A stretch of DNA of 64,000 nucleotides from Gelidibacter maritimus (GCF_014062315.1 NZ_JACGLT010000011.1:1-64000); one strand, 5' to 3'. Shown: positions 15,510-26,050, counted from the first letter of the stretch. Notes: generated from the sequence alone by a model not told the origin. Made by a program: numbers and translations.

Positions 15510-16343
15510 ATGAGCAATCAACAACATTTCAGGTATTCAACAGGCGTAGTGGCCTATCCCATCTTTTTTTTGATGCTTATTTGGGTGGTGTTTTGGTTGC
15601 AAGTGCGTTTTTTCCCGATTATAAAAACTTGGGGCATAGTCCCGGAAAGTTTGATTGGCCTACGAGGTATTGTGTTAAGCCCACTCATCCATTCCAATAT
15701 TGAACACATCTACCATAATAGTATTCCGTTGGTTGTACTTACCATGGCCTTATTCTATTTTTACAGACCCATTGCATGGAAAGTCTTGCTTTACGGCATT
15801 CTCCTTTCAGGATTGATCACCTGGATGATTGGAAGACCATCAAACCATATTGGCGCCAGCGGCCTTATTTATGTTTTGATCAGTTTTATATTTTTTAAAG
15901 GTGTGTTTGCTAAACACTTCCGATTGGTGGCCTTGTCACTATTGATAATTTTTTTATATGGTAGCATGATTTGGTATGTACTCCCTATTAAAGACGGCAT
16001 GTCTTGGGAAGGGCATTTGGGCGGACTCATTACAGGACTGCTATTTGCCGTTATCTTCAGAAAAGCCATTGCCAAACCAGAACGTTACGTATGGCAGGAG
16101 CCACAATACAATGAAGACGACGATCCTTTTTTAAGACATTTTGACGAAAATGGAAATTTTATTGAAAATCTGGAACCTGAAATAGAAAATGATATAGAAA
16201 CTGAGGGTGAAAATCAATCCCCATCGCTATCGGACGAAGTTGAAGTTACCCGCTTGACAGATGGACAGGAAGTTGAAAGTCTTGACAATCAAAGTCAGCC
16301 TAAATTCAATTATATCTACAAGCAAAATCCTAAAAAAGATTAG
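15510..16343 (+). CDS. Rhomboid family intramembrane serine protease
   Basis: 277-aa membrane protease that cleaves transmembrane segments of other proteins. Six hydrophobic helices fill residues 13-185. The catalytic Ser117 is in GASGLIY and His169 in WEGHLGG, the standard dyad; HSNIEHIYHN supplies the family's loop and His motif. Residues 195-277 form a hydrophilic, acidic tail that should lie in the cytoplasm and is of unknown use. The substrate is unknown. The last 14 bases of the upstream gap do not show a strong promoter. Confidence 0.93.
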   Translation: MSNQQHFRYSTGVVAYPIFFLMLIWVVFWLQVRFFPIIKTWGIVPESLIGLRGIVLSPLIHSNIEHIYHNSIPLVVLTMALFYFYRPIAWKVLLYGILLSGLITWMIGRPSNHIGASGLIYVLISFIFFKGVFAKHFRLVALSLLIIFLYGSMIWYVLPIKDGMSWEGHLGGLITGLLFAVIFRKAIAKPERYVWQEPQYNEDDDPFLRHFDENGNFIENLEPEIENDIETEGENQSPSLSDEVEVTRLTDGQEVESLDNQSQPKFNYIYKQNPKKD

Positions 16344-16430
16344 CTGCCTTTTTTCTTTCTAGGGTTGATGTTTACATAGTGCAAACACAGTTTTCAAGCG
16401 CCAAATCCCTAATCCCTATTAATCAAAAAT

Positions 16431-17165
16431 CTAAAGTCTTTGCCTTACTACTTCATACAAGAACGCGCCACAGGCCACAGAAACATTCAAGGATTCAATG
16501 TCGCCCAGAATTGGTAGTTTAGCCTTCTCATCAGCAATCTTCAAAATGGACGGATTGATGCCTTTGCCTTCTGATCCCATGATAATTGCACAAGGCTCTG
16601 TGAAAGAAACATCGTATAGGGTTTGATCGGTTTTTTCGGTAGCGGCAATCACTTTAATACCTGATGCCTGCATATAGAACACAGCATCTTTAATATGATC
16701 AACCTTGCAGATTGGAATCTTGAAAATGGCACCGGCACTCGTTTTGATGGTATCACCATTAACGGGAGCACCACCCTTTTTCTGAATGATAATTCCTGAA
16801 ACACCGGTGCATTCAGCGGTTCTGATAATCGCTCCAAAATTACGGACATCACTTATCTGGTCTAACAACAGAAACAAAGGTGTCTTGCCTGATTCCAGAA
16901 CATTGGTCACCAATTCTTCTAACGGATAGAAGCTGATAGGCGCAATTTGAGCCACAACGCCTTGATGGTTCTTAGTGGTCAAACGGTTGAGCTTTTCAAC
17001 AGGCACATAAGAAAAATTTAATCGTTCTTTATGTAAAAGCTGTTCCAATTCAGTAGATAAATCGCCGCGCAACCCCTTTTGTAAAAAGATTTTGTCAATG
17101 TTTTCACCAGATTTAACCGCTTCTATAACCGCTCTGATTCCAAAAATAGTTGTTTCGTGTTCCAT
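16431..17165 (-). CDS. rlmB: 23S rRNA (guanosine-2'-O)-methyltransferase RlmB (TrmH/SpoU)
   Basis: 244-aa SPOUT methyltransferase. An N-terminal substrate-binding domain (1-75, ending NHQGVVA) is followed by the knotted catalytic domain with motif 1 DQISDVRNFGAIIRTAE, motif 2 CAIIMGSEGKGI and motif 3 LNVSVACGAFLYE. It should methylate the ribose of the G2251 equivalent in 23S rRNA, using S-adenosylmethionine. I chose ATG 17165; a GTG two codons upstream is unlikely because the -7 promoter element (17171-17178, TACCTTTG) would overlap it. The leader would then be near zero. Confidence 0.93.
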   Translation of the reverse strand: MEHETTIFGIRAVIEAVKSGENIDKIFLQKGLRGDLSTELEQLLHKERLNFSYVPVEKLNRLTTKNHQGVVAQIAPISFYPLEELVTNVLESGKTPLFLLLDQISDVRNFGAIIRTAECTGVSGIIIQKKGGAPVNGDTIKTSAGAIFKIPICKVDHIKDAVFYMQASGIKVIAATEKTDQTLYDVSFTEPCAIIMGSEGKGINPSILKIADEKAKLPILGDIESLNVSVACGAFLYEVVRQRL

Positions 17166-17170
17166 GGGCA

Positions 17171-17178
17171 CAAAGGTA
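17171..17178 (-). promoter_or_regulatory. Candidate -7 element of rlmB
   Basis: Coding-strand TACCTTTG fits TAnnTTTG exactly and ends 5 bases before the rlmB ATG, again implying a leaderless or nearly leaderless mRNA. No clear -33 TTG was found. Confidence 0.5.
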
Positions 17179-17464
17179 TAAAATAACCTTCTTAGTTTGT
17201 GAAGGTTTATTTAAGAATGCATTTTTAAATTAGCCTATTCCATAAGTCCTAAATAATAAGTGATAAACCAATTAAAATTTTATGGAATGTAAAGTATGTT
17301 TTTTAGGAGATTGATATACAGTTTTGAGCGCATTTCAACTGATTGAGATTTCCGTGTTTTGCCTATATTAACATAATGAAGGTTACTGTGATTAAGGTTT
17401 AAATAAGGTGAATTCCTGACGTGGATAGCTCGATGGGAGGTGGGAACATCAATTTAGTTCAGGT

Positions 17465-19150
17465 TTAAAAAGTTGCGGTCAGACTGATGTGGATTTTCGA
17501 GTTTGACAGTTTAATGCTTTGGTTTTCCGAGCTCCCATTGCTATAATTCAATTTAAAAAGCCCGGCTTGTGTGAGCACTCCAAACCCAAAACCCAATCCC
17601 AATAGTTTAGCTTTAGTGTCAAGGATCTGATTTTCATAATAGGCAAGATCGATGATACTATTAACATAGAGGTTGCTTGAAACTCTATAACGGTATTCTG
17701 TATTGAGGACCGCATACAAATTGGCTGTCAAACTTTGCTCTTCAAAACCTCTTATGGAATTTATGCCTCCAAACCGAAATAATTCGTTTTCAATATAGGT
17801 GTCCGAATATAATACGGAAGCACTGATTTGACCATATAGGCTGTTCTTAAGATTGAGATTGACTATTTTAAAACTGTTCAGTTCCAGTTTTGTCTGAGAT
17901 TCTTTGAGGTTCTCAATGGTTCTTTGACCTACACCTGCAGAAATATCAAACTGAAAATTGATCGGAAACAGCTTGTCGTAATGTTGAGGTTTAGAATGAT
18001 GGTAGCTCAGATTGTAAAAAACCGATTTAAAATCAGCAATGCTTAACATGGCATTGTCCAATAAATTAGTGGACGCCTGAGTATTAATGCCCATGGCTAA
18101 ACTGTTTTTCGGATCGAATTGATAGTCCATCTTGGCAAACTGTGTTGTCGTTACAAAGGACGAATCCCTTTTAAAAATATTGAGCCCGAGCTGCATCCCT
18201 AAGGGCGACCCTAATAGATAGGGGAGTTTGGCCTTGACATCAAATGTCTTTTGCTCACTTTCATCGCTTTTGTATAACAACCGGAAAGATTCGCCATAAT
18301 TAAGATTGTTGATTAAGTTCAGATTAAGATAGCCGTCAAACTCTAATTTATCAGAATCGCTATTCGTACCAAAACCAAGAAACCCATCAAACGTATTGCT
18401 TTTTTGTTTCTCTACATATATATATAGTAAAGTCGAATCTTTAGTAAAAAGTACTTCCGGATCCTTTATTTGGGCAGCAAACTGTAAATTCTCTAAAGCT
18501 TCCGTTTTTCCTTTTATGCTTTTTAAATTGAATACTTGCTTGCTTCTGATCTTTAAGTAGCGCTTAACATAAGATTTAGGGAATTTAGCGTAACCTTTAA
18601 CAATAACCGTATCGAGGGTTCTTTGCTGTTGTTCCACAATGTTCAAATCTGCAGACAATACACCGTCCTTTTTTTTAATGTTGGTAAGTTGTAAGGTCGA
18701 AAAAGGATTTCCGATGCTGGCCAATTCAGCGTTAAGGGTTTCAAGAGAGGTCTCCAAATTTGTAATGTCTATTTCAAAATAGCGGTCAGTAATAGAATTG
18801 GATACTAATTTTAAAATTTTTGTATTAAAGTCAGCACCAAAATAGATTTTAGCCTTTTTATAACGTTCGCCCAAGGTGTAGGTAGCTACAAAAGAAGAGG
18901 CATTGGTTTGTTCTAAACCAAGAAACCCACTTTCCAAATACCCTAAATGCATTAAGGAGTTTGCTATTGAATTGAGCTCTATTTCAAGTGAATTAAAGTC
19001 GGTAAAATTTCGTTGATAATTTATGGCCTCTAATAGGGATGTCGCGTCCTCAGTGGTGCCGATAGCTTTAAGGGATAAAGATTGGGCCATAAGATTGGAA
19101 GTGGAAAGCCAACCAAGCAAAAAAATAAGGGAGATTGTTTTTATGGACAT
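17465..19150 (-). CDS. Omp85-family outer-membrane protein (BamA/TamA-like)
   Basis: 561-aa predicted outer-membrane protein. A signal peptide (1-23, ending NLMAQ) is followed by a POTRA-like periplasmic part (to about 240, with DTVIVKGYAKFPKSYVKRYLKI). The remainder is a beta barrel with alternating strands, and the sequence ends in Phe. The Omp85 marker RFGGINSIRGFEE near residue 455 is present. It is shorter than BamA and has fewer POTRA-like units, so it is closer to TamA or a two-partner translocator; cargo is unknown. I chose ATG 19150 because it puts the signal peptide at the start; the TTG at 19165 only adds five residues. Confidence 0.82.
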   Translation of the reverse strand: MSIKTISLIFLLGWLSTSNLMAQSLSLKAIGTTEDATSLLEAINYQRNFTDFNSLEIELNSIANSLMHLGYLESGFLGLEQTNASSFVATYTLGERYKKAKIYFGADFNTKILKLVSNSITDRYFEIDITNLETSLETLNAELASIGNPFSTLQLTNIKKKDGVLSADLNIVEQQQRTLDTVIVKGYAKFPKSYVKRYLKIRSKQVFNLKSIKGKTEALENLQFAAQIKDPEVLFTKDSTLLYIYVEKQKSNTFDGFLGFGTNSDSDKLEFDGYLNLNLINNLNYGESFRLLYKSDESEQKTFDVKAKLPYLLGSPLGMQLGLNIFKRDSSFVTTTQFAKMDYQFDPKNSLAMGINTQASTNLLDNAMLSIADFKSVFYNLSYHHSKPQHYDKLFPINFQFDISAGVGQRTIENLKESQTKLELNSFKIVNLNLKNSLYGQISASVLYSDTYIENELFRFGGINSIRGFEEQSLTANLYAVLNTEYRYRVSSNLYVNSIIDLAYYENQILDTKAKLLGLGFGFGVLTQAGLFKLNYSNGSSENQSIKLSNSKIHISLTATF

Positions 19151-19250
19151 GTGAAACGTAAACAACTATAAAGCTAACGGAAAAATTTACTTAAAAATAT
19201 ATGCTATGTTAAATAATTGGTCAAAGATTAAAAAATTAATCACTTAACAT

Positions 19251-19280
19251 TTGAAAAAGAAAAATTATTTTCTACCTTTG
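19251..19280 (+). promoter_or_regulatory. Promoter of the rpsL ribosomal supercluster
   Basis: The sequence TTG (19251-19253), preceded by T, is separated by 19 bases from TACCTTTG (19273-19280). This matches the flavobacterial sigma-A pattern TTTG-N19-TAnnTTTG at nearly every position. About 37 bases of leader precede rpsL. Expected to be strong. Confidence 0.85.
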
Positions 19281-19324
19281 CAGCCCTCAAAAGCGAGGGT
19301 TAAAATAAATTTATATAGAAATAT

Positions 19325-19699
19325 ATGCCAACAATTTCACAATTAGTACGAAAAGGAAGAACCAAAATAACCAAGAAGAGTAAATCGGTTGCCCTTGATT
19401 CGTGTCCACAAAGACGTGGTGTGTGTACTCGTGTTTACACGACGACGCCTAAGAAACCTAACTCAGCAATGCGTAAGGTGGCAAGGGTTCGTTTGACAAA
19501 CGGAAACGAGGTTAACGCATACATCGGCGGTGAAGGACATAATCTACAGGAGCACTCGATAGTATTGGTTAGAGGTGGAAGGGTAAAGGATTTGCCAGGA
19601 GTTAGATATCACATCGTTCGTGGTGCCTTGGACACTGCAGGTGTTACAGGTAGAACGCAACGAAGATCTAAGTACGGAACAAAACGCCCTAAGAAGTAA
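19325..19699 (+). CDS. rpsL: 30S ribosomal protein S12
   Basis: 124-aa S12, which sits at the decoding centre and checks codon-anticodon pairing. The conserved [18 protein letters not shown] loop and the C-terminal [19 protein letters not shown] are present. Lysines in these loops are the classic streptomycin-resistance positions; they read as the sensitive type (KKPNS). First gene of the cluster, directly behind its main promoter. Confidence 0.98.
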   Translation: MPTISQLVRKGRTKITKKSKSVALDSCPQRRGVCTRVYTTTPKKPNSAMRKVARVRLTNGNEVNAYIGGEGHNLQEHSIVLVRGGRVKDLPGVRYHIVRGALDTAGVTGRTQRRSKYGTKRPKK

Positions 19700-19791
19700 A
19701 ACAAGTTAGGAGTTAAGAGTGGTGGGTTCTGAGTGCATACGCCTCAATAACTATCCTCTGACGACAAACAACTAAAAACTCAAAAGAAGAC

Positions 19792-20268
19792 ATGAGAAAA
19801 AAAGCAGCAAAAAAGAGACCGCTTTTGCCGGATCCACGTTTTAACGATCAATTAGTGACTCGTTTCGTTAATATGATGATGTGGGATGGAAAGAAGTCTG
19901 TAGCTTTTAAAGTATTTTATGATGCAATTGACATCGTAGAATCAAAGAAAACTGACGACGAAAAAACAGCTTTGGAAACATGGAAAGACGCTTTATCTAA
20001 CGTTATGCCTCACGTAGAAGTACGTAGCAGACGTGTTGGAGGTGCTACATTCCAGATCCCAATGCAGATTCGTCCAGACCGTAAAGTATCTACCGCCATG
20101 AAATGGATGATTAGTTACTCACGAAAAAGAAACGAAAAATCTATGCCAGCAAAACTTGCAGCTGAAATTTTAGCCGCAGCCAAAGAAGAAGGTGCTGCTG
20201 TTAAAAAGCGCATGGATACACATAAAATGGCAGAAGCTAACAAAGCATTCTCACACTTTAGATTCTAA
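19792..20268 (+). CDS. rpsG: 30S ribosomal protein S7
   Basis: 158-aa S7, which starts assembly of the 30S head and contacts the E-site tRNA. Family marks are [17 protein letters not shown] at the start, the [12 protein letters not shown] block and [20 protein letters not shown] at the end. It lies 92 bases after rpsL, the widest gap between the first three genes, and 3 bases before fusA. Confidence 0.98.
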   Translation: MRKKAAKKRPLLPDPRFNDQLVTRFVNMMMWDGKKSVAFKVFYDAIDIVESKKTDDEKTALETWKDALSNVMPHVEVRSRRVGGATFQIPMQIRPDRKVSTAMKWMISYSRKRNEKSMPAKLAAEILAAAKEEGAAVKKRMDTHKMAEANKAFSHFRF

Positions 20269-20271
20269 AAC

Positions 20272-22398
20272 ATGGCAAGAGATTTATTACTTACAAGAAA
20301 TATTGGAATTGCAGCACATATTGATGCTGGAAAAACAACAACAACAGAGCGTATTTTATTCTATACCGGTGTCAATCATAAATTAGGTGAAACTCACGAA
20401 GGGTCATCTACTATGGACTGGATGGAGCAAGAAGCAGAAAGAGGTATTACCATTACTTCGGCTGCAACTACTTGTGACTGGGTGTTTCCTAAAGAAAATG
20501 GAGAGCCAACGGAAGATGCGCAAAGTTATCACTTTAATATTATTGATACTCCAGGTCACGTTGATTTTACGGTGGAAGTAAACCGTTCATTACGTGTTCT
20601 TGATGGTTTGGTGTTCTTGTTTAGTGCAGTTGATGGTGTTGAACCACAATCTGAAACTAACTGGAGACTTGCCGATAACTATAAAGTACCAAGAATCGGG
20701 TTTGTTAACAAAATGGACCGTCAAGGTGCAAACTTTTTAGAAGTTAACAAGCAAGTTAAAGAAATGCTCGGATCTAATGCAGTGCCAATTGTATTGCCTA
20801 TTGGAGACGAAGGCGACTTTAGAGGTATTGTAGACTTGGTTAAGAATAGAGCTATTGTATGGCATGATGAGAACTTTGGTTCTACATTTGACGTGGTGCC
20901 TATTCCTGAAGATATGAAGGAAGAAGTTCGTGAGTTCAGAGCTTTATTAATTGAAGAAGTTGCTACTTACGACGAAAACCTACTAGAGAAATTCATGGAA
21001 GATGAAGACTCTATTACAGAAGACGAAGTGCACGCTGCTTTAAGAGCCGCTGTTATGGATATGGCTATCATTCCTATGGTATGTGGGTCATCTTTCAAAA
21101 ATAAAGGCGTTCAATTCTTATTAGACGCAGTATGTCGTTACTTGCCTTCTCCAATGGATAGAGAAAGCGTTGTGGGTGTGAACCCTGAAACGGAGAAAGA
21201 AGAAAAACGTAAGCCAAGTGTTGCTGAGCCATTTTCAGCTTTGGCATTTAAGATTGCTACGGATCCATTTGTAGGACGTTTGGCTTTCTTTAGAGTTTAC
21301 TCTGGACGTTTGGAGGCTGGATCTTATATCTTGAACAACCGTTCAGGTAAAAAAGAGCGTATCTCACGTATCTACCAAATGCACTCTAATAAACAAAATG
21401 CACTTGACTTTATTGAAGCAGGTGATATTGGAGCTGCGGTAGGATTTAAGGATATTAAGACTGGTGATACCATGTCTGATGAAAAACATCCAATTGTTTT
21501 AGAATCTATGGACTTCCCAGATCCAGTAATTGGTATTGCTGTGGAGCCAAAGACTAAAGCAGATGTTGATAAAATGGGTATGGCACTGTCAAAATTGGCA
21601 GAGGAAGATCCAACGTTTACAGTAAGAACTGACGAAGCTTCAGGACAGACCATTATTTCTGGAATGGGTGAGCTTCACTTAGATATTATTGTTGATCGAA
21701 TGCGTCGTGAATTCAAAGTTGAAGTCAACCAAGGAGCACCGCAAGTTGAGTATAAAGAAGCTATCACCAAAGTAGCAGAGCACAGAGAGGTTTACAAAAA
21801 ACAATCTGGTGGTCGTGGTAAATTTGCTGATATCCAATTTACACTAGAGCCGGCTGAAGAAGGCAAAATAGGATTGGAGTTTATTTCTGCAATTAAAGGT
21901 GGTAACGTTCCTAAAGAATTCATCCCTTCAATTGAAAAAGGATTTAAACAAGCAATGGTCAATGGCCCATTGGCAGGCTACGAAGTGGATGCTATGAAAG
22001 TAACATTGACAGATGGTTCGTACCACGATGTTGACTCTGATCAATTATCCTTTGAATTGGCTGCAAGACTTGGATTTAGAAATGCTGCCAAAGCTGCTAA
22101 AGCCGTTATCATGGAACCAATAATGAAGATTGAGGTGATTACACCAGAAGAAAACATGGGTGATATTGTTGGAGACTTGAACCGTCGTAGAGGACAAGTA
22201 AGTGATATGGGGGACAGAGCTGGAGCAAAAACAGTTAAGGCAACGGTACCTTTATCTGAAATGTTTGGATATGTAACAACATTAAGAACATTGTCTTCAG
22301 GTAGAGCAACATCAACAATGGAATTTTCACATTATGCTGAAACACCTTCTAACATATCTGAAGAAGTGATTAAGGCAGCTAAAGGCGTCGAAGCTTAA
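20272..22398 (+). CDS. fusA: Elongation factor G
   Basis: 708-aa GTPase that drives translocation of tRNAs and mRNA. G1 [13 protein letters not shown] (about 14-26), switch [11 protein letters not shown]3 DTPGH and G4 NKMD are all present, followed by domains II-V including the domain IV loop [10 protein letters not shown] and [13 protein letters not shown]. In this group tuf is not adjacent. It begins 3 bases after rpsG and ends 11 bases before rpsJ, so the four are one operon. Confidence 0.98.
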   Translation: MARDLLLTRNIGIAAHIDAGKTTTTERILFYTGVNHKLGETHEGSSTMDWMEQEAERGITITSAATTCDWVFPKENGEPTEDAQSYHFNIIDTPGHVDFTVEVNRSLRVLDGLVFLFSAVDGVEPQSETNWRLADNYKVPRIGFVNKMDRQGANFLEVNKQVKEMLGSNAVPIVLPIGDEGDFRGIVDLVKNRAIVWHDENFGSTFDVVPIPEDMKEEVREFRALLIEEVATYDENLLEKFMEDEDSITEDEVHAALRAAVMDMAIIPMVCGSSFKNKGVQFLLDAVCRYLPSPMDRESVVGVNPETEKEEKRKPSVAEPFSALAFKIATDPFVGRLAFFRVYSGRLEAGSYILNNRSGKKERISRIYQMHSNKQNALDFIEAGDIGAAVGFKDIKTGDTMSDEKHPIVLESMDFPDPVIGIAVEPKTKADVDKMGMALSKLAEEDPTFTVRTDEASGQTIISGMGELHLDIIVDRMRREFKVEVNQGAPQVEYKEAITKVAEHREVYKKQSGGRGKFADIQFTLEPAEEGKIGLEFISAIKGGNVPKEFIPSIEKGFKQAMVNGPLAGYEVDAMKVTLTDGSYHDVDSDQLSFELAARLGFRNAAKAAKAVIMEPIMKIEVITPEENMGDIVGDLNRRRGQVSDMGDRAGAKTVKATVPLSEMFGYVTTLRTLSSGRATSTMEFSHYAETPSNISEEVIKAAKGVEA

Positions 22399-22409
22399 AT
22401 TATAAGAAA

Positions 22410-22715
22410 ATGAGTCAAAAAATCAGAATAAAGCTAAAATCATACGATCACAGTTTAGTAGACAAATCTGCTGATAAGATTGTGAAAACAGTAAAAAGTA
22501 CTGGCGCAGTTGTAACGGGACCAATCCCATTACCAACACACAAGAAAATTTTCACTGTACTACGTTCACCACACGTTAATAAAAAGGCGAGAGAGCAGTT
22601 TCAATTAAGCTCTTACAAAAGACTATTGGACATCTACAGTTCGTCATCAAAAACTATTGACGCGTTGATGAAGCTTGAATTGCCAAGTGGTGTTGAAGTA
22701 GAGATCAAAGTATAA
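22410..22715 (+). CDS. rpsJ: 30S ribosomal protein S10
   Basis: 101-aa S10 of the 30S head, also the NusB/NusG partner in antitermination. The start [20 protein letters not shown] and the [22 protein letters not shown] loop are diagnostic. It is joined to the str genes here rather than to rplC; two hairpins in the 243-base gap after it may end or attenuate transcription. Confidence 0.98.
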   Translation: MSQKIRIKLKSYDHSLVDKSADKIVKTVKSTGAVVTGPIPLPTHKKIFTVLRSPHVNKKAREQFQLSSYKRLLDIYSSSSKTIDALMKLELPSGVEVEIKV

Positions 22716-22758
22716 AAACACTTGCGAAGGCAGGTATCTCGAAATCAAAAGTGTTTTT
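22714..22758 (+). terminator. Hairpin directly after rpsJ
   Basis: AAAAACACTT (22714-22723) can pair with AAGTGTTTTT (22749-22758) around a 25-base loop, starting at the rpsJ stop and ending in a run of T. The loop is long, so it could be a weak terminator or a processing site. Confidence 0.5.
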
Positions 22759-22832
22759 GAATTGAGAGATCCCCGCATTCACGAGAATAGACATGTCCTA
22801 AGCTGCGGGCGAGGGAAAAACGGTAAAAATAC

Positions 22833-22870
22833 ATTCAGGGCTGAAGTATTTTCGGCCCTGAATATTTTTA
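22833..22870 (+). terminator. Intrinsic terminator between rpsJ and rplC
   Basis: ATTCAGGGC (22833-22841) pairs perfectly with GCCCTGAAT (22855-22863), followed by ATTTTTAA. A classical terminator placed inside the cluster. Some read-through, or a promoter not recognised in 22870-22958, must serve rplC. Confidence 0.75.
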
Positions 22871-22880
22871 AATAGTGAAG

Positions 22881-22937
22881 GGACAAGTCGCGACTTGTCC
22901 ATTATAAAACAAAAGGAGGGCAAGTCGCGACTTGTCC
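22881..22937. repeat. Two copies of a 20-base palindrome upstream of rplC
   Basis: GGACAAGTCG-CGACTTGTCC (22881-22900) is a perfect 20-base palindrome. A second copy at 22918-22937 differs at one base, which stays G-T pairable in RNA. The copies are 17 bases apart and end 21 bases before the rplC ATG. They could be a REP-type repeat, a regulatory-protein site or a folded leader. Confidence 0.85.
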
Positions 22938-22958
22938 ATAACATACAAAATAATAATT

Positions 22959-23573
22959 ATGTCTGGGTTAATAGGAAAAAAGATCGGTATGACCAGCATC
23001 TTTGATGAAAACGGGAAAAACATTCCTTGTACAGTAATCGAAGCTGGACCATGTATCGTTACCCAAGTCAGAACCAAAGAGGTTGACGGGTATAGTGCTC
23101 TGCAACTTGGTTTCGATGACAAGACAGAGAAAAGCGCCACAAAAGCTGAAGCAGGTCATGCTAAGAAAGCTGGTACTTCTGTTAAAAGAAAAGTCGTTGA
23201 ATTCCAAGGGTTTGGAGAAGATTACAAATTAGGTGATGCCATCACTGTAGAACATTTCATTGAAGGTGAATATGTTGACGTTGCAGGTACATCTAAAGGA
23301 AAAGGATTTCAAGGCGTTGTAAGACGTCACGGATTTGGTGGATCAGAAATGACCCACGGTCAGCAAAGTATGGGAAGAGCTCCTGGTTCTGTTGGTGCAG
23401 CTTCATATCCTGGAAGAGTATTCAAAGGAAAGAAGATGGCCGGTAGAATGGGTGGCGAAAGAGTGAATGTTGAAAATTTAAGAGTGTACAAAGTAGTTCC
23501 TGAAAAGAACTTGTTGGTGGTTAAAGGATGTGTTCCTGGTCATAAAAACTCTTATGTAATTATTCAGAAATAA
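22959..23573 (+). CDS. rplC: 50S ribosomal protein L3
   Basis: 204-aa L3, one of the first proteins to bind 23S rRNA, near the peptidyl transferase centre. [19 protein letters not shown] at the start, the [13 protein letters not shown] motif and [20 protein letters not shown] are present. I chose ATG 22959 (MSGLIGKK) instead of the upstream in-frame start at 22932, whose leader falls inside the palindromic repeat. Its stop overlaps the rplD ATG by one base. Confidence 0.97.
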   Translation: MSGLIGKKIGMTSIFDENGKNIPCTVIEAGPCIVTQVRTKEVDGYSALQLGFDDKTEKSATKAEAGHAKKAGTSVKRKVVEFQGFGEDYKLGDAITVEHFIEGEYVDVAGTSKGKGFQGVVRRHGFGGSEMTHGQQSMGRAPGSVGAASYPGRVFKGKKMAGRMGGERVNVENLRVYKVVPEKNLLVVKGCVPGHKNSYVIIQK

Positions 23574-24202
23574 TGAAAGTAGCAGTTGTAGATTTAAACG
23601 GAAAAGACACAGGTAGAGAGGTTGAGCTTTCTGCGGATGTGTTTGCTATTGAACCTAATAACCATGCGGTTTACTTAGATGTTAAGCAATTTCTTGCCAA
23701 CCAACGTCAAGGAACGCATAAATCTAAAGAAAGAGCTGAGATCTCTGGAAGTACACGTAAGATAAAAAAGCAGAAAGGTACAGGTACTGCGCGTGCAGGA
23801 TCTATCAAGTCTGGAATTTTTAGAGGTGGTGGACGTATGTTTGGTCCAAGACCAAAAAATTATAGCTTTAAATTGAACAAAGGACTTAAACGCTTAGCGC
23901 GAAAATCAGCCTTGTCAATGAAAGCAAATGACCAAGCAATTGTGGTAATGGAGGACTTCAATTTTGATGCTCCAAAAACCAAAAACTTCACTAACGTATT
24001 GAAGGCCTTGGGTGTTGAGAATAAAAAATCTCTGTTTGTGTTGGGAGCGTCAAATAATAATGTATATTTGTCCTCACGTAATTTAAAAGGTTCTGACGTT
24101 GTAATGAGCTCGGAATTAAGCACTTACAAGATTTTAAATGCAAACAAATTAATCCTTTTGGAGAGCTCTTTAGAAGGAATTGAATCGAATTTAAGTAAAT
24201 AA
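23573..24202 (+). CDS. rplD: 50S ribosomal protein L4
   Basis: 209-aa L4, whose extended loop lines the peptide exit tunnel and carries macrolide-sensitivity positions. [18 protein letters not shown] in that loop is conserved. E. coli L4 also represses its own operon; whether that holds here is unknown. It starts on the last base of the rplC stop and is followed after 6 bases by rplW. Confidence 0.97.
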   Translation: MKVAVVDLNGKDTGREVELSADVFAIEPNNHAVYLDVKQFLANQRQGTHKSKERAEISGSTRKIKKQKGTGTARAGSIKSGIFRGGGRMFGPRPKNYSFKLNKGLKRLARKSALSMKANDQAIVVMEDFNFDAPKTKNFTNVLKALGVENKKSLFVLGASNNNVYLSSRNLKGSDVVMSSELSTYKILNANKLILLESSLEGIESNLSK

Positions 24203-24208
24203 GGAAAC

Positions 24209-24499
24209 ATGAGTATCTTAATTAAACCTATAATCACTGAAAAAGCGACTACTGATAGCGAGTTAAATAACTGCTACAGTTTCCAAGTGAATACGAAGGC
24301 GAACAAGGTTGAAATAAAAAAAGCGGTGGAAGCTGCTTATGGCGTTTCCGTTGAAAAAGTTCGCACTATAAATGTCCGTCCAGACAGAAGAACCCGTCAC
24401 ACAAAGACCGGTATTCAAGTTGGTAAAACAAATGCTGTCAAAAAAGCAATTGTACAACTGGCGGAAGGGGAATCTATTGATTTATACACTAACATGTAA
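24209..24499 (+). CDS. rplW: 50S ribosomal protein L23
   Basis: 96-aa L23 at the tunnel exit, the docking point for signal recognition particle (Ffh, also in this window) and trigger factor. ILIKPIITEKAT and VRTINVRPDRRTRHTK mark the family. It sits in tight order between rplD and rplB. Confidence 0.97.
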   Translation: MSILIKPIITEKATTDSELNNCYSFQVNTKANKVEIKKAVEAAYGVSVEKVRTINVRPDRRTRHTKTGIQVGKTNAVKKAIVQLAEGESIDLYTNM

Positions 24500-24509
24500 T
24501 TAAAGACAA

Positions 24510-25337
24510 ATGTCAGTAAGAAAATTAAAACCTACCACACCAGGTCAGCGATTTAGAGTAGTTAATGGTTTTGACGCCATTACTACTGATAAGCCGGAAA
24601 AGAGCTTGCTCGTTCCGAACAAAAGATCAGGTGGTAGAAACAGTCAAGGAAAAATGACCATGCGCCAAATAGGTGGCGGTCATAAGAAAAGGTATCGTGT
24701 TATCGATTTCAAACGTAACAAAGCTGGAATACCAGCCGAAATTATGTCTATTGAGTACGATCCAAACAGGACAGCATTTATCGCACTTTTGAATTATCAA
24801 GATGGTGAAAAACGTTACGTCATTGCCCAAGCGGGGATGAAAGTGGGACGAAATGTCGTTTCTGGAACTGAGAATATTGCTCCAGAAATTGGAAATGCAA
24901 TGACGTTGAAGCATGTACCACTTGGTACTATTATTTCTTGTATTGAACTGCGTCCTGGACAAGGAGCAATTATGGCAAGAAGTGCTGGTTCATTTGCCCA
25001 ATTAATGGCAAGAGATGGAAAATTTGCATCCGTGAAATTGCCATCTGGTGAAACACGTTTGGTTCTTGTAGAATGTATGGCGACTATTGGTGCGGTATCT
25101 AATCATGATCATCAATTGATAGTTTCCGGTAAAGCTGGTAGATCAAGATGGTTGGGTAGACGTCCACGTGTTAGACCAGTAGCAATGAACCCTGTAGATC
25201 ACCCAATGGGTGGTGGTGAAGGTCGTGCTTCAGGTGGTCATCCAAGATCAAGAAATGGAATTCCTGCAAAAGGTTATAGAACACGTACTAGAACCAAGGC
25301 AAGCAACAAGTATATTGTAGAACGTAGAAAGAAATAA
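24510..25337 (+). CDS. rplB: 50S ribosomal protein L2
   Basis: 275-aa L2, needed for subunit joining and peptidyl transfer. Conserved RNA-binding blocks include [17 protein letters not shown] and the C-terminal [13 protein letters not shown], whose His is implicated at the active centre. Length is normal. It lies 10 bases from both neighbours. Confidence 0.98.
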   Translation: MSVRKLKPTTPGQRFRVVNGFDAITTDKPEKSLLVPNKRSGGRNSQGKMTMRQIGGGHKKRYRVIDFKRNKAGIPAEIMSIEYDPNRTAFIALLNYQDGEKRYVIAQAGMKVGRNVVSGTENIAPEIGNAMTLKHVPLGTIISCIELRPGQGAIMARSAGSFAQLMARDGKFASVKLPSGETRLVLVECMATIGAVSNHDHQLIVSGKAGRSRWLGRRPRVRPVAMNPVDHPMGGGEGRASGGHPRSRNGIPAKGYRTRTRTKASNKYIVERRKK

Positions 25338-25347
25338 TTGAGATAAT

Positions 25348-25626
25348 ATGGCACGTTCATTAAAAAAAGGACCTTACATCCATTATAAATTGAGTAAAAA
25401 AGTTGAAGAGAATGTAGCTTCAAACAAAAAGACGGTAATCAAAACGTGGTCAAGAGCCTCTATGATTTCACCGGATTTTGTTGGACAAACAATCGCTGTT
25501 CACAATGGTCGTCAATTTGTACCAGTATATATTACTGAGAACATGGTAGGTCATAAGTTAGGAGAATTTTCACCAACCCGATCGTTTAGAGGTCACGCAG
25601 GTGCAAAAAATAAAGGTAAAAAATAA
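25348..25626 (+). CDS. rpsS: 30S ribosomal protein S19
   Basis: 92-aa S19 of the 30S head, forming an inter-subunit bridge with L5. [34 protein letters not shown] and [16 protein letters not shown] are diagnostic. Confidence 0.98.
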   Translation: MARSLKKGPYIHYKLSKKVEENVASNKKTVIKTWSRASMISPDFVGQTIAVHNGRQFVPVYITENMVGHKLGEFSPTRSFRGHAGAKNKGKK

Positions 25627-25634
25627 ATAGAGCT

Positions 25635-26042
25635 ATGGGAAGTCGTAAAAAACTAATGGCAGACGCTATTAAGGAAGAAAAAAAGCACATTGCTTTTGCT
25701 AAGCTTAATAACTGTCCTACCTCACCAAGAAAAATGCGTTTAGTGGCAGATTTGGTCAGAGGACAAAAAGCTGAAATGGCTCTAAATATCTTAAGATTTA
25801 GCCCAAAGGAAGCATCTCGAAGATTAGAGAAGTTGGTGCTTTCAGCAATTGCCAATTGGCAAGCAAAAAACGAAGATGCAAGCATAGAAGATGCTGACTT
25901 GTTCGTTAAAGAGATCAGAGTAGATGGTGGCGCAATGTTGAAGAGACTACGCCCAGCACCTCAAGGTCGTGCACACAGAATTAGAAAACGTTCCAATCAC
26001 GTAACCGTGGTTATTGGAGCAAAAAATAACACACAAGCTTAA
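25635..26042 (+). CDS. rplV: 50S ribosomal protein L22
   Basis: 135-aa L22, which spans the 50S domains and reaches into the exit tunnel. [20 protein letters not shown] and [19 protein letters not shown] (the tunnel hairpin) are present. It has a short basic extension before the family core, common in Bacteroidota. ATG is 8 bases after the rpsS stop. Confidence 0.97.
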   Translation: MGSRKKLMADAIKEEKKHIAFAKLNNCPTSPRKMRLVADLVRGQKAEMALNILRFSPKEASRRLEKLVLSAIANWQAKNEDASIEDADLFVKEIRVDGGAMLKRLRPAPQGRAHRIRKRSNHVTVVIGAKNNTQA

Positions 26043-26050
26043 ATAGAGAT

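Noticed and set aside
22881..22937. CRISPR-like repeat-spacer pair
   Set aside because: Only two palindromic copies, 17 bases apart, no further units and no cas genes.
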